A stretch of 64,000 nt of DNA, from positions 4,824,203-4,888,202 of the forward strand of contig JAAONU010000009.1 in NCBI GenBank assembly GCA_012932295.1, given 5' to 3'. The position numbers were made by a program, and so were the translations under genes. Below the pieces are notes generated by a model. That model was not told the origin of the DNA. It saw only the letters and a list, made by a program, of their open reading frames with translations, and did no database searches. The stretch comes from Cyclina sinensis. Lineage: Eukaryota; Mollusca; Bivalvia; Venerida; Veneridae. Positions 1 to 11,603 of the stretch are shown here, in pieces (position 1 is the first letter of the stretch; every line of letters begins with the position of its first letter).

Positions 1-224
1 AATGCATGGTAAAGTGTCAAAAGTTTCTAAATCTGAACACTTGTTTGAACTCAGTTGTAGACAAGGTATTGGACAGTTGTTCGAACTCAGCTATTAACAG
101 ACTACATAATCCTATATAAATTGTGGACAACTGGTTGGACTTATTTTCTAATTGCATAAGTTCTAAACTTTTATACAGACTTCTCATTATACACATTAAA
201 GACACTAAGAATATAATCTGATAC

Positions 225-2320
225 CTTTTGTATCTACATCACGTGATCCTTGTGACCTCCTTGACCTTACTGACGTCAGCAGTCCGTCATCCACAGACGT
301 AAACCCAGGTGTACGGCTCATTTCGTCAAATTCAACATCATTTAGTATTGCAGAAATAGACAAATCAGGTGACTGAAAAGTATATATAAAGAATGTTATT
401 TAAGGAGCAACTTTACACACAGTTCATCAAACACAAACAAAATCGTACCTCCCTCCAAAGTCTATATGTAAAAAACTCTGACCACAAAATGCTATGTCCC
501 TTCTAATATTAAATGTACAAAACACTTAAAAACGATACCCCCTCCTAATTTGATATATGTACATAACTCGAACAGAAAAAATACACTCTCCAAATTTTGT
601 CTAACAAAATGCTACCTCTTTCCTAACTTTATACGTTCATAATTCTTATAAAATAATATCTTCCTCCTAATTTCATATAGAAAATAACTGATAAAATGAT
701 ACTTCCCAAATAATTTTATATATAAACATAACTCTAACTAAAAGATACTACCTCCTGACACTTAGTATGTTGATAATTTTATATGTAACTCTAACAAAAT
801 GATACCTCCCTACTAACTTTATATTCAAATTATGGAACAGACAGCTTCTTATTTTTAGTTTTGCCTTTATCCTCATAATACGAAATGGATTTAAATTAAA
901 TATTTATCTGCAATGCGCAAATTTACGGCTTTGGACTCTGCATTTTAAATTTTATATATGTAGGGGGAAAGCTGTCTGAAAAGCTAAACATAAAGAAGCT
1001 TTTAATGACACTTTAACAAAAAGCCTGGCACAACGGTGGATAGACATATCTAAATTTGCATGTTCGATGTGTCGTCAAAAAATACGATTTCAATAGTTCT
1101 GTTTCGGTCGTTGCGGGCCGTCTTTGGAACTCCATTCGCATGGGGCTTAGTGTTATCTACAGTCATGGGTATCTGACCTTTACTTCGATATATCAAAGTG
1201 ACCACTGCAATAAATAATATCTAATATGTAAAAAAGAAAGCTGAAACGCATTGCATCATTCTCGCTAATACATGAATAAAGCAATTATATATGAAAGGAT
1301 CAACCTTGTGAAAAGGCGTTGCTTGTTTTTCTTCAGTTATATCTTCATGGCTACCTTTGGTTGAGCCACTGAATCTCACGTTCCACGGAGACTTTGCCTA
1401 GAAATGTAAAATGAGGTATAAACTTTCAATTTGTTTAACGCAGTTCCAATGATTAGGTGCGTTCACTTGTTTATGTGTTCAGCTGATTTGTAGGATGTCA
1501 GATATACACCATCCGCTTTTATCAAAGTACTGTCATCAACGGGAGGAAAATCGGGTGGGGGGAATGATTAGATAGGTAAGTAAGGACTTTTCGAAGCTTG
1601 ACTGGGGATGAGTTTTCCTCTAGATACCAAAATACTTTGAAGGAAACGCAGAGGTTTGTTCATAATTACATCGACTACCAATTTAAGGTGTGTGTGTGTG
1701 TTTTAAATGGGGCATCCTTTAACACCTTCAATGTTGACCACGGTGCTTTTTTCAGCCAAACTAGAGATACAATCGCAGCAAAGGCCTTTTTATGATGGAA
1801 TATTTAGAGGGGTAAACGGGTATGGGGCGGAAAGCCTTCAGCATGAAAGGTAATTAGAAAAAGTTTGAGGTATACTAAGAGTTGGAGAAAGGGTATAAGA
1901 ATGAGAGCTTTTCAAAGTAAAGGTATTGGGGAAAGGTATTATGAATACTTAGGGATGTCAAATACAAAATGTTAGTGATATTGATTACTTTATATGCTTC
2001 CGTCTTTTTGAATTATAAAAGATCTTGTAACATAAGCAAAACCAAAACATACAAGAATGATATATAAAAGGCACATTTATGGGTTTACTAGTTTACACTT
2101 TATTGTCTATAAACAAAATACATACGTTTTCTCTAGGAGACAGTGCCTCGGTGGGTTCCTCAGTATCTTCATGTCTTTCCTCGTCATGTTCTTGTCCTAT
2201 CTGTGGAATAGTTACTGTCTCTTTCGGATCTTCAGTTTGTTTAAGTTGGTCATTTTTATTTTCATTATTTCCTTGATTTTCTTTTTCTTGGGCTAGCTTT
2301 TCAGACTGTGTATCCGCCAT
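225..2320 (-). CDS. 5' part of unrecognised acidic-N-terminus protein gene (three exons, partial)
   Basis: Three minus-strand exons splice in one frame: 2126-2320 (ATG at 2320, 65 codons, donor GTATGT), 1305-1397 (31 codons, acceptor CTAG, donor GTTGAT) and 225-372 (148 nt, acceptor TTTTCAG, donor GTATCA). The first two introns are phase 0 and the third is phase 1, so the gene continues left of the window. The first exon begins MADTQSEKLAQEKENQ and is very rich in E, D, Q and N, so it is probably disordered. The second holds SPWNVRFSGS and the third SPDLSISAILNDVEFDEM followed by a serine/arginine-rich tail (VRSRRSQGSR). No membrane segment or known domain is visible in these 145 residues. 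They look like the cytoplasmic or disordered N-terminus of a larger protein, possibly a transporter or scaffold, but I cannot name it. The exon structure is well supported by open frames and matching phases; the function is unknown. Confidence 0.66.
373..1304. other. Intron of the left-hand gene
   Basis: Contains the degenerate tandem repeat and otherwise AT-rich DNA. A minus-strand open stretch at about 1033-1196 is preceded by a TTGCAG acceptor, but its phase does not match either neighbouring exon, so I do not call it an exon. Confidence 0.5.
425..830. repeat. Degenerate ~60-bp tandem repeat in an intron
   Basis: About seven diverged units share the core AACTCTAACAAAATGATACC followed by CTCCTAA and a T/A-rich TTTATATGTACATA stretch. 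Unit length drifts between about 50 and 65 bp. It lies in the intron between the second and third visible exons of the minus-strand gene and has no coding frame. Confidence 0.6.
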
Positions 2321-3115
2321 TTTATAATTCTAGAACAAAAAAGGAAAAGTCGGGAACCAGACTATCGTGCTCATGTTTTTCTTTCTTGCCATGCGTGATA
2401 CGACTTTTTATTTGTATCAAAGTACCTTCGTTTCTGTTTAATTCTGATGTAGTAGTTTGAATGTTATTGGAATATGGTTATTATAAGTTTTTAAGGGTAT
2501 TTTTTCTGTTTTGATCATTTGTCTTTTTTCTTTTTATTCTTCTGCCAATTTCCTCATTCAACTTGTGTTTAAGAAATTTACATGCTATCTTATTTTCGTA
2601 TCGTGATGATCTGCCAAAATGATATGCCGAGAATTACTTCAAACAGTCATTAAAAATACGAGAAGAATCCTTTGATTGTGAGTTACGAAATCAACTGATA
2701 TAATTGTGTTCACAACAAATAAATTGTGCCAGTGTAAATTAGACAGTTAAAAAAATGATAAAAAGATATGAAAAAAAAAGGAAAAAAGCTGTTTTTATAA
2801 AAAAATGTACCTGTAGAGATAATCCACTAAAACAGCTGAAGAGTTATAATAGTTAAAAGTTCATAATATGCGCACATTGTACTTTTTCACGTTTTCTTTC
2901 AAAAGCCTGCAAAGTATTGTATTGATTTCTCAATTAACAATAGAAATGTAGCCTTTTAAAGTTTTAGATTTCAGTGCGTCATATATCAGTAGTTACTCAA
3001 ACAAAACAAATCGTTTGGCCATATGTCTTACAAGGTATTCTGTTTCGATTTTTCATAGCATAATTTTTGTGCGTCAGGTTGTTGAATTTTAATCGAAGGG
3101 AGGTAACGCAGTGTA
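2321..3115. other. Upstream region of the left-hand gene
   Basis: AT-rich intergenic DNA 5' of the minus-strand ATG at 2320. The promoter or 5' UTR should lie here, but I see no convincing TATA box or other element. No open frame looks coding. Confidence 0.4.
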
Positions 3116-3118
3116 ATG

Positions 3119-3372
3119 TTTGGTTTATTGGTTAATTGGGATTAAGCGCCAGTTTTAACTGCTGGGGTCATATCCCGGCTGTCATGCATCTAACCGGCGT
3201 TCCTGGGTATCCAACCACTTTACTAACCAATTTCTCCGCAAGTGACTACTTCCTCACTTGCTGCAGAGGTGAGAGACAAATGACCTATTGACGCACTGTC
3301 TGAGATAATTATCACGGAAAAATTTTGCCGGCCCTGATGAGGATTGGACCGGGATTGAAACCCAGTTAAAAA
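3119..3372 (-). mobile_element. tRNA-derived SINE, copy 1
   Basis: Read on the minus strand it starts with an A-run and a tRNA B-box-like GGTTTCAATCC. It shares a roughly 250-bp body with the element at 19996-20254: both carry CCAACCA.TTTACTAACCAAT, a CTTCCTCACTTG block, CAAATGACCT and CTGTCTGAGAT. The two copies are diverged, so this is an old family. Confidence 0.6.
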
Positions 3373-4095
3373 AAAAACTCATACAGAAATAAAGCAAAAT
3401 GAAAATGATTTTAATCCCTAATCATTTAATTTTGTTTTGACTCTCGATTGCCATTAAGAAATGAGAGAAACTTGAAAAGTCTGAAAAGTCTCCTCTCTAA
3501 ATGAAATATTTGTGGAAAAAAACAGTCAGTGTTTTTTTAAGTCAGTTTTAAGCAAACGAAATGATTTTTCTGAGCGAGTTTATGTTTCGAGTTTATGTTT
3601 ACTGAAGAAACAAGTTACTGCCTAGTTCACTGATACGCCTCTAATTCCTTATTAATAAGGTTATTTGCAGGAGCGGCTCCAAGTTTCATGTTGGGGCTGG
3701 GGCACGCAGAATGTTCGGCCCAATTTGTGTCCGTTTTCTACCTCATTTCAACGGTTGTGGTTTTGCTTGATTATATTGATTTGGCAATATCACATGGGCC
3801 TCTGATTATTCAATTCAACGTTGAACAATAAAGTATACATTATTTAATAACATATTCAAAATAGACCTACAATAACACCTATGGTCCGGGAATTTTAGGG
3901 AGGGGAACGCGCCAGGTGCGCCCGCTCTGGATCCGCTAGTGATTTGATTTTTATTTTCATAAAAAACTAAACTTAGCTGTAAAAGAATAAATTCTCTAAG
4001 TTAAGAATAATTTCTGCCCGTTACAGAACATATATGTATTGGCATAAAGATGTTTTGGATAGGCACAACTCTCTGAAGTGCATATTTTAATATAT
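3373..4095. other. Intergenic, no gene seen
   Basis: AT-rich sequence with a short GC-richer patch at about 3670-3735 and 3890-3935 that looks like decayed repeat. I see nothing codable. Confidence 0.35.
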
Positions 4096-4096
4096 T

Positions 4097-4577
4097 TAGA
4101 CCAAAAGTTCTTAGGTCCATGTCTTTCTCTCTCGCATACATCAATGACCTACCAGGAAGTGTCAGGAGCCGGGTGCGTCTATTTGCGGACGACAACATAG
4201 TTTATTAAACAATTAAATCACAAGCATCAGCACAAAGCTTACAAAATGGTTTGCACAACTTTGAAATATGGAAAAGGGAATGGTCAGTGGAATTCAACCC
4301 AGACAAGTGTAATGTACTCAGAATACTCAGGACTGAAAAGAAAACAGTCATCTTTCCCTACACACTACACAGCACTTTCCTGAAAAACACAGAAAATGCA
4401 AAATACTTAGGAGTTACTATAAATAGTAACCTGATTTGGTCATCCCACATAAAAAGCATCACAAACAAAGCAAAAAAAAAACAACTTAAGATTCATCAGA
4501 CGAAATGTCACAAAATACGAAACAAAAAACTCAAAGTAGCAGCATACAAAACTTATGTAAGACCACAGGTATGCTAA
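4097..4577 (+). pseudogene. Jockey-like LINE reverse transcriptase fragment (5' part)
   Basis: Plus-strand remains of a non-LTR retrotransposon reverse transcriptase. At 4138-4204 it reads YINDLPGSVRSRVRLFADD, the RT block with the FADD catalytic motif, and then stops. A second open stretch (4251-4577) continues with FNPDKCNVLRI, KYLGVTI and WSSHIKSITNKAKKK, the conserved region after the catalytic block in jockey-type elements, and ends at AAYKTYVRPQ. Stop codons and an upstream frameshift show it is dead. The rest of the reading frame resumes downstream of an inserted element, at 5225. Confidence 0.75.
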
Positions 4578-4590
4578 CTGCTTTTATAAT

Positions 4591-5111
4591 GGCGAGGGGA
4601 AAATCCCGGGATCCGGGACCCCCGGGAACCGGGATCGTATTAAACATATAGGGAAACAATAAACAGTGTTGGTTTTGATATTTGCCGTAATTTGTGGCAA
4701 TAAAAAAGTTACATTGTTTGATTTTTGTGATAATGAAATAAACAAATGTTTATTCAAAACCTATTTTGCTTAGATATTTTTTTAAATCACCACGTACTTT
4801 TGGTAATGCTTTATAAAGACTTTCAGTACACATGTTAATACGATATTAAAATGCTAATATAATAATAAAAAGAATGTCGCAACTTTATCCAATATAAAAA
4901 ATAAAATCCATCAACGATAAAATTAATTTACTGAAAAAAAAAGATTTTCACGCCTATACTATACATGCTTATCTATAACAAAAGGCAAGCGATAATCGAT
5001 AATTTATCGATGACACCTATGGCAGGTGGTGTATTCCCGGTATTACTATATGTTTAATACGATCCCGGATCCCGGCTTTTCTAAAGACGATCCCGGGATT
5101 TTCCCCTCGCC
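4591..5111. mobile_element. Non-autonomous DNA element with long GC-rich inverted ends, nested in the LINE
   Basis: The left end GGCGAGGGGAAAATCCCGGG reappears inverted at the right end (CCCGGGATTTTCCCCTCGCC). A second inverted pair, GGATCGTATTAAACATATAG, sits just inside, so the inverted ends span about 60-70 bp. The AT-rich core has no coding frame. Flanks are TTTATAAT on the left and TTTAATAA on the right, a possible imperfect 8-bp target duplication. It interrupts the jockey-like reverse transcriptase, so it inserted after the LINE. The superfamily is not assignable by eye. Confidence 0.8.
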
Positions 5112-5224
5112 TTTAATAATTGCATTCGGTATACAATAGGTGTGAATTACTCTGTAATATCATTGTGACGAAACCTCTTTTGTTACCATATAAAATAAGT
5201 GTGACGAACTGGTAGTGTGACGAA

Positions 5225-5470
5225 ACCTCCGTAATTCATGAAGGAATCAAAATGGTCAACACTAGAGCAAAGGCGAAACCAAGCCAGGACATACAATACA
5301 AAACAGAAAAAAACAGGTCGATGTCGATCACAATCACCTTACAGATACAAGAAGCAACAAATTCCTCATCCCGCAATCAAAAACTCAACAACACATTAAC
5401 CCATTCTTCCCAAGAACTATAGGAATGTTGAATGTTATTATCAGATTTCGATCAATTCATATAGCAGTGT
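5225..5470 (+). pseudogene. Jockey-like LINE fragment (3' part)
   Basis: After the inserted element the plus strand reads MKESKWSTLEQRRNQA and then a basic stretch, the typical W..LEQRR end block of jockey-like reverse transcriptases. A later RxWN-like trace lies at about 5425-5445. It is broken by stops. The gap 5112-5224 is not recognisable LINE sequence and may be a further insertion; it contains the direct repeat GTGACGAAACCTC (about 5165 and 5218). Confidence 0.6.
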
Positions 5471-5499
5471 CCCCCTCCAGCTGATACGAAACAACTTAT

Positions 5500-5853
5500 A
5501 CGTCACGTCGTCAACGTTATAAGCTTAGGTTACTAACGTTCGTCGATATTGGTACTGAGGTCTTTTGTCAAGTTTGTCAATGGCAAGATAGCGATCTTAA
5601 TAGGCATATCATATCTGATTGTCCAGTATTTAGCGAAAGTAGACAAGCATTTCTGATAACAGTCCTCCAAAACTTTGGAGAAGCGGTTTGCCAATACATA
5701 TGCTGTGATAGCTCGGAACATTTTCTTAGATGTCTTATAGATCCAGGTATTTTAGGTCTTCGAAAGAAGAAAACTAAACTAATTTATACCTGTCATTTCA
5801 GCATTGATGCACTATGTTTAACCATTTACAAACAAAAAGGTAAACAGTTTTGA
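5500..5853 (+). pseudogene. 3' end of a second LINE with C-terminal zinc knuckle
   Basis: An open plus-strand frame ends in TGA at 5851-5853. It contains CQVC, then nine residues, H, four residues, C (in HIISDCPVF), the C-terminal zinc-knuckle pattern found after the reverse transcriptase in many APE-type LINEs. It continues through EAVCQYICCD and ends KGKQF. No start or catalytic domain is present, so this is only the 3' tail of a retrotransposon open frame. It differs from the LINE at 32-35.5 kb. Confidence 0.55.
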
Positions 5854-6275
5854 CAATTATTTTTTAAATATATAAAATATGAGTTTACAAACCTTTTAAA
5901 TGATTTAAACATTGAATTATTTGATGAAAAATGACTTTGTAACTGTAATTACAAAATTACTATGTTTTACAATTTTATCAACCGCCATGTTTTTGCCAAC
6001 CTTCAAAAAGTTACCTGTATCTCTTATCAGTTACTTGTTACTATTTATAGATTTCAAAACAATAACATTCAACGTTCCTATATAATTTTATTGGTTCTCT
6101 TTGCCAACCAGTAGTTCAGCTATATTTTGGTAACAGGTGCTTGTGATGCCATCAGTCAATGTGCCTATACAACTCTGTAACCGAATTACCGACCGAGATT
6201 AAGGCTACCCGAACTATGCCAAAGTCATCGCACCGGTTACGTCACGCTTTGCTACTTTAACCACTGCCACCAGTA

Positions 6276-6739
6276 TAGGTGTGAAACCACCAAATAGATT
6301 CCTTCTTTATTCTATATAAAATTCATAAAGTTCACAGGGCTGTAAAACATAGCAAAACCTTTTTTAAATAGCTTTAACTTACGTATTCTTGTAGATCTAT
6401 ATCTGTACTCATGAAAAATAGCAAGAAAAGTGGGGGTTGTGTTTCAAACAAGAAAGATATTTCTGCTCATGTAAACTTACCCATAAAATTAACAAAAAAT
6501 CTGAGCTAATTTTCAGATTGGGGTATGTGAAACAATTTCACATTGTGAATTCTATTCTGAATGCATATGAGCATAAAATTGCTACTACACTATCAGAAAT
6601 AGTCAAACAAAATGATTCCAGCAAAAAAATACACAGATTAGGGCAAAAATGTTAAAAATAGCCAAGAAAACTGAGAACTATTTCTAGCCGCCATTATGCG
6701 GGTACCATTTTTTGAGCTGAATTGGTGGTTTCATACCTA
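6276..6739. mobile_element. Inverted-repeat MITE, copy 1 of 2
   Basis: A 464-bp element with termini TAGGTGTGAAACCACCAA and its inverted partner (TTGGTGGTTTCATACCTA, one mismatch), flanked by TA on both sides, as in Tc1/mariner-type target duplication. It has no transposase. The copy at 8822-9286 differs by a single A in an A-run as far as I can see. Confidence 0.8.
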
Positions 6740-6741
6740 TA

Positions 6742-8819
6742 AGAAAACTTTTTTTTTCTGATACTGTGATTTTTTGGTTTCTACATCAAGAGTGACTAAT
6801 TTCAACTTAAGAAAATCAAATTTCAGTCCAGAAATACTAGTACTTTTCATAAAATGAAGCTTTTAAAATGACTCAAAATGTCTGTGCGGACTGCGAACAA
6901 GAGCAGCAAAATGAAAGAAAGTGACTGTGATGAAATTACTCTGTTATTTTTTAAAACGCGTTATATATTTGAACCAAATCTGTCTCAGCTTATGTGTGAA
7001 TACTTAATTTATCCAATTTTATCAAATTTAGGGTTACACATTAGTAGAAAATACATAATATTCTTAGTTGCATGAAGATTTTTTGGGAAAAAAAGCAAAT
7101 TTTTCAAATTATTTTGACTTTCAAGTCATATTTTGTCCTAATAAGCATGACTGAACTGCAATTCTCTATCTTGTATGTGAAAAGGCATCACACTAGATTA
7201 TTTCAAGAGGTTACTGTTATACCTCCAGGTCAAAAATCAGCAAATAGATTTCAAAAGCTATGGTCCTTCTGTCTGCCAAAAAAGATCAAAATTTCTCTGG
7301 TCCTTCTCTGTCTTGTATCCCCATCTGTCTCAAATGATAGTTTATGCTGTCCATGCCTTCTTTAAACCTAAGAACTGAAGTATTTATATACAATATAACA
7401 GAATAAATGCTACATTTTTCTTCTTTCATGCCAATTACACCTCTTTGAAGGAGGAAATTTTAACAATTTTAATTCAGAAAAGTCCAAGAACACCACCTGA
7501 ATGTTAGACATGTATTCAACATACAAAATTTTATTGTTCATCTATCATATACTGTCTTTACACTGATATAAATTGTTCTTTTTACTTCTTGAGCAATGTT
7601 TAACTGTAAATATGAATGAAAATGACTGTTTACTTACTAAAAATGGCAATGGTAGATCTTCAACATGGGCTCCACCTCTATGGCCAGTGTGTAGTCATGT
7701 GAGTACATCTGATATGTGCAAAAGGCAAAGCAATCCTTGAGTCCTAAACACAGATACAACCAAAGGAAGGGATTTTTCTAACTGATTAGAAGAATATTTT
7801 ACTCTGAAAATAGAAAATGCATATATTGGTAGCTACTGCATGTAACATATACCCACAAATTTTAAACTTTACTTTTCTACCTAATTAGCATGTTCCCTTT
7901 CAAGATCACTTCATACCCTTACAATATAGCATAAACAGTCAAGCAAATGTTATAAATTGTATGAAATTGATGTGGAACACAGTTTTGGCTAAAGCAATGT
8001 AGCTGCAGTGGATGGGTTTCCAGAAACTAGCAGTGCTTAAGCCTGAAAATTTACAAATACAAGTACTGTTCCTCCATCCATACCTTGTATGCAAACTGTC
8101 AAACTAGAATAATAGCACTGGTTATGTGAAAATACTGTAGCCTAACAAAGATGAAAGCTTACACAATAAAAGTATTAACAGAATCAGAAAACAGATTCCA
8201 AGAGTAATATTATTTTGTTAGCTTTGAGGTACCTGTCTTTGTGAACCAGCCACAAATATTATACCACTGTCTGCTTAAGACTTCCCAAAGCCTCAACTAC
8301 ACACTATCTTAATCAAATATCATGAAAACTTGAAAGAAGCTTAATTCACTTTCTTCTTATCCATAAACAGACTAATTTAAAACATAAACAGAAGCTCAAT
8401 GACCATAAGAAACATTGTTTGACTGAATTAAGTCCTACTGTGCAGTAAAACTTGACATTACCAAACTTCTTGTTCTCATCATACACATGAATTTTGAACT
8501 CAGCTAACTGTTTCATGTTCACTAAATAAGCTAAACTACACTAAATGGCTCTTGTGGGCACTCTGGCAGCTTACAAAACTTACTCCTTGCCAAAAATATC
8601 AGGTTTGTGTACACAAAAATTCTGTTTACAGTTTTACAAGGACAATTTTCCTGCAATTTTACCATAATGGCTTAACTGCAGTATGAAAAGTGTGAAAACT
8701 CACTAAATCCACTCCTGGCATACTTCTTTACAGCATTTTAGCAATAAAAACATCAAAATTCTACATTCTGGCAAGTTTAAAAGTTTTTATATGCAGACAA
8801 CAGGAAATGAAATTTTTCT
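6742..8819. other. 2.08-kb noncoding segment between twin MITEs
   Basis: AT-rich with no convincing gene. Its two ends are themselves weakly inverted (AAGAAAA at the left, TTTTTCTT at the right), so together with the flanking elements it could be a composite unit. No transposase frame lies inside. Confidence 0.45.
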
Positions 8820-8821
8820 TA

Positions 8822-9286
8822 TAGGTGTGAAACCACCAAATAGATTCCTTCTTTATTCTATATAAAATTCATAAAGTTCACAGGGCTGTAAAACATAGCA
8901 AAACCTTTTTTAAATAGCTTTAACTTACGTATTCTTGTAGATCTATATCTGTACTCATGAAAAATAGCAAGAAAAGTGGGGGTTGTGTTTCAAACAAGAA
9001 AGATATTTCTGCTCATGTAAACTTACCCATAAAATTAACAAAAAATCTGAGCTAATTTTCAGATTGGGGTATGTGAAACAATTTCACATTGTGAATTCTA
9101 TTCTGAATGCATATGAGCATAAAATTGCTACTACACTATCAGAAATAGTCAAACAAAATGATTCCAGCAAAAAAAATACACAGATTAGGGCAAAAATGTT
9201 AAAAATAGCCAAGAAAACTGAGAACTATTTCTAGCCGCCATTATGCGGGTACCATTTTTTGAGCTGAATTGGTGGTTTCATACCTA
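8822..9286. mobile_element. Inverted-repeat MITE, copy 2 of 2
   Basis: 465 bp, in the same orientation as the copy at 6276-6739, with the same 18-bp inverted termini and TA flanks at 8820-8821 and 9287-9288. The short open frame inside both copies is not conserved with any known protein and is not called. Confidence 0.8.
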
Positions 9287-9289
9287 TAG

Positions 9290-10542
9290 CCCACGTGACG
9301 AAAGGTTTATCATCTGACCAGAACAGTCTACTATCGTTATTTTTACAAAATATTTTTTAACGTTTAATTTTTACCTTTTAAGCATAACAATTATATGAAA
9401 GAAAACTAAAATGATAGAAAGTATAAAAAATTTAAAAACTTTAAAATTAAAAGTGAAAAAAATACACTCGGCTCTGTAACGACCGAATTTACTTGTTCTG
9501 TACTGATCAGGGTAAGTAACCGCTGCGGGGAGTTTGGAACTATGCCAGCTTTTATCAGTGGACTGAACATGTTTTATGGATTTTTTATGTTAAATGTTAA
9601 AGTAAAATCTTTAGTAAAATCTTGTTTTCTTTGTTATTATCTTTTATAATTTAAATGTTCCTGACACGCGCCTACCGAGTACATTGGTAATGTTGAAGAT
9701 CTAATTTCATGTTACAACTTTTACACGACACCGGATTTGATGTATTTTTAGAATTGGGAAATTCCACATAAAAGTTTGGAGGAATATTGTTTTTCGTTTT
9801 CAAAACAAGAAAAAGTTGAGAATATAGACGGCTGACTGATGTAAGTCAAACCTTTTTCATTTGCGAAGTATTCATTTTATTTCATTTTAGATTTAGTAAA
9901 AAAGTTTCCTCTATTTTGCTGATCAAGTATAATCACAGTTGACTTTTAAAATTTGCTGATTTGGTCGAGATAGACGTTGTTACTCAGTATCTCTTTCCCC
10001 CCGGGATATTTTAGTGTATATTCAGGATTCTGACATCATATGTCTGTCAAACTTTCCTCCTGATGACAAAACAAACAAGCATTGTATATCTTTATTAATT
10101 TATAATATAGAAGTATAATAATATAAAATATAAAAAAATTTGACTAGAAAATCTTTGTTACACATTGGATTGATGACACCATGGCATGTTGATAGCTTTT
10201 GAATGTGATCAGACCTTGCTTGTTCACTTCACAATAGGTGACAGGTATGCAACTATATACAGTGTAGTAGCCGAAAGTTAATATTGTTAAAAAAAAATCA
10301 TGATTTTTTTTAATGAACTATTGAAATTTTTAAAGCTCTACAGTCGTAACACTTCTTGTTAAAAATTTTAAAGATCATTTAAAATAGAGTAGTTGATTTG
10401 CAGTCCCTACCAATGAAAGTAGTTTTCTTTTTACCTTTTTTTTACTTCTTTTTCATGTACAAATGTATTATTGGATTGAAAGTCATAATTTAAGGAAGAC
10501 ACTTAGATGCCAGTTTATTTTCATAAAACCAATTTATGCTAA
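9290..10542. other. Intergenic region, possible 5' UTR exons of the caspase gene
   Basis: The caspase start codon lies four bases after a splice acceptor, so at least one untranslated exon must lie upstream. Consensus donors are present at about 9513 (CAGG then GTAAGT) and 9840 (TGAT then GTAAGT), either of which could end such an exon. This is inference; no cap or TATA signal is clear. Confidence 0.35.
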
Positions 10543-11603
10543 GGCCATACCAAATTGTTTTTTCGTTTAGCATCCACCCTAAGTTCAAAAACCTATCTAG
10601 CTATCCTGAAAACACAAACGAAGCCCCAAAAAATAAACAAGTCATACTGACTAGTATCTACACCAGGATATAATTATCAAGTTTCATATTCCACTTTGTA
10701 GAGACTTTTAATGCATTTCTTAAAGTATTTTCAATCAAACCACCTATAAATTCAACTGAAATTATATTTCTGCATAGGTAAATTTACAACTGAGTCTATA
10801 TTTGGAGTCAACTTGTCAATATCAACTCATTTTCAACAATCTATAAAACTGATGCACATTCATGTTATTAGACAGGCCCTTCCATCCTATGCCAGTAAAA
10901 TCCAAAAATTACAAAAGTAAACACTACTTAAACATTTAATACTGAACACCAAAATATCATTTTTACTGGTTTTGTTTTTCTCTATCTGTTTTGTATGAGT
11001 GTCTGTTGGCTTCACTGCGAAGATAACACAATTCTTTTAAATAATTCAAATGAATTTGTCTCCTGAAAGAAGAATTCTCAGCAAAAATGTTACAAAAGGA
11101 ATATCTGCTTTGTGATCTATTAACAAAATGTCATAAATAATGTCTTGCGACTCTACCTATTTGAATTACATTAAACTTCATCAGCAAATTCTAGCTGCAG
11201 CTTGCGTATACACTACACTTGAGAAATTCGATTGATAGCGAAAACAAATACTTCAACGCATACAATTTACATAAAACAATCATTTACTTGCTATTATCTT
11301 AAAAAACAATAAAAGGCATTGAAATCGTATTGTAACTGACTAGAAACCACCCTTTCTGACATCACCAACAAATTTATGCACGCATGGAACTTTTTTACAC
11401 GACTCAATAAATACAAAACTGGGGTAAAGATGCAACAGAGGTAACAACACTAGTCACGTATAAATTCTCGAACATAGCGGAGAGCATTTAATACTTTGTA
11501 CAGTAAGGTCGTAAGGCAAAAGAATGTTGTTGTTTTTTCCTACATCAGGAGCTCAAACCTATCCGTCCGCGGACGCTAAACGAAAGAACGATTTGGTATG
11601 GCC
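10543..11603. mobile_element. Harbinger-like non-autonomous DNA element
   Basis: A 1061-bp element. The left end GGCCATACCAAATTG and the continuing TTTCGTTTAGC are mirrored at the right end (GCTAAACGAAAGAACGATTT then GGTATGGCC), giving inverted repeats of about 35 bp with a few mismatches. The element is flanked by TAA on both sides (10540-10542 and 11604-11606). A 3-bp TWA duplication and GG/GC-starting ends are typical of PIF/Harbinger. I see no transposase, so it is probably a deletion derivative. Confidence 0.7.

Noticed and set aside
1033..1196. Open minus-strand stretch with a TTGCAG acceptor between exons 2 and 3 of the left-hand gene
   Set aside because: Its only open frame needs an incoming phase that exon 2 does not provide, while exon 2 joins exon 3 cleanly in phase 0.
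6437..6655. 72-codon open frame in the MITE, with an 83-codon version in the second copy
   Set aside because: Frame length changes with a single-base indel between otherwise identical copies, and it has no recognisable domain.
6276..9286. LTR retrotransposon with 464/465-bp LTRs
   Set aside because: The direct repeats have extended inverted termini and TA flanks on each copy, there is no direct target duplication around the whole unit, and no primer-binding site, gag or pol inside.
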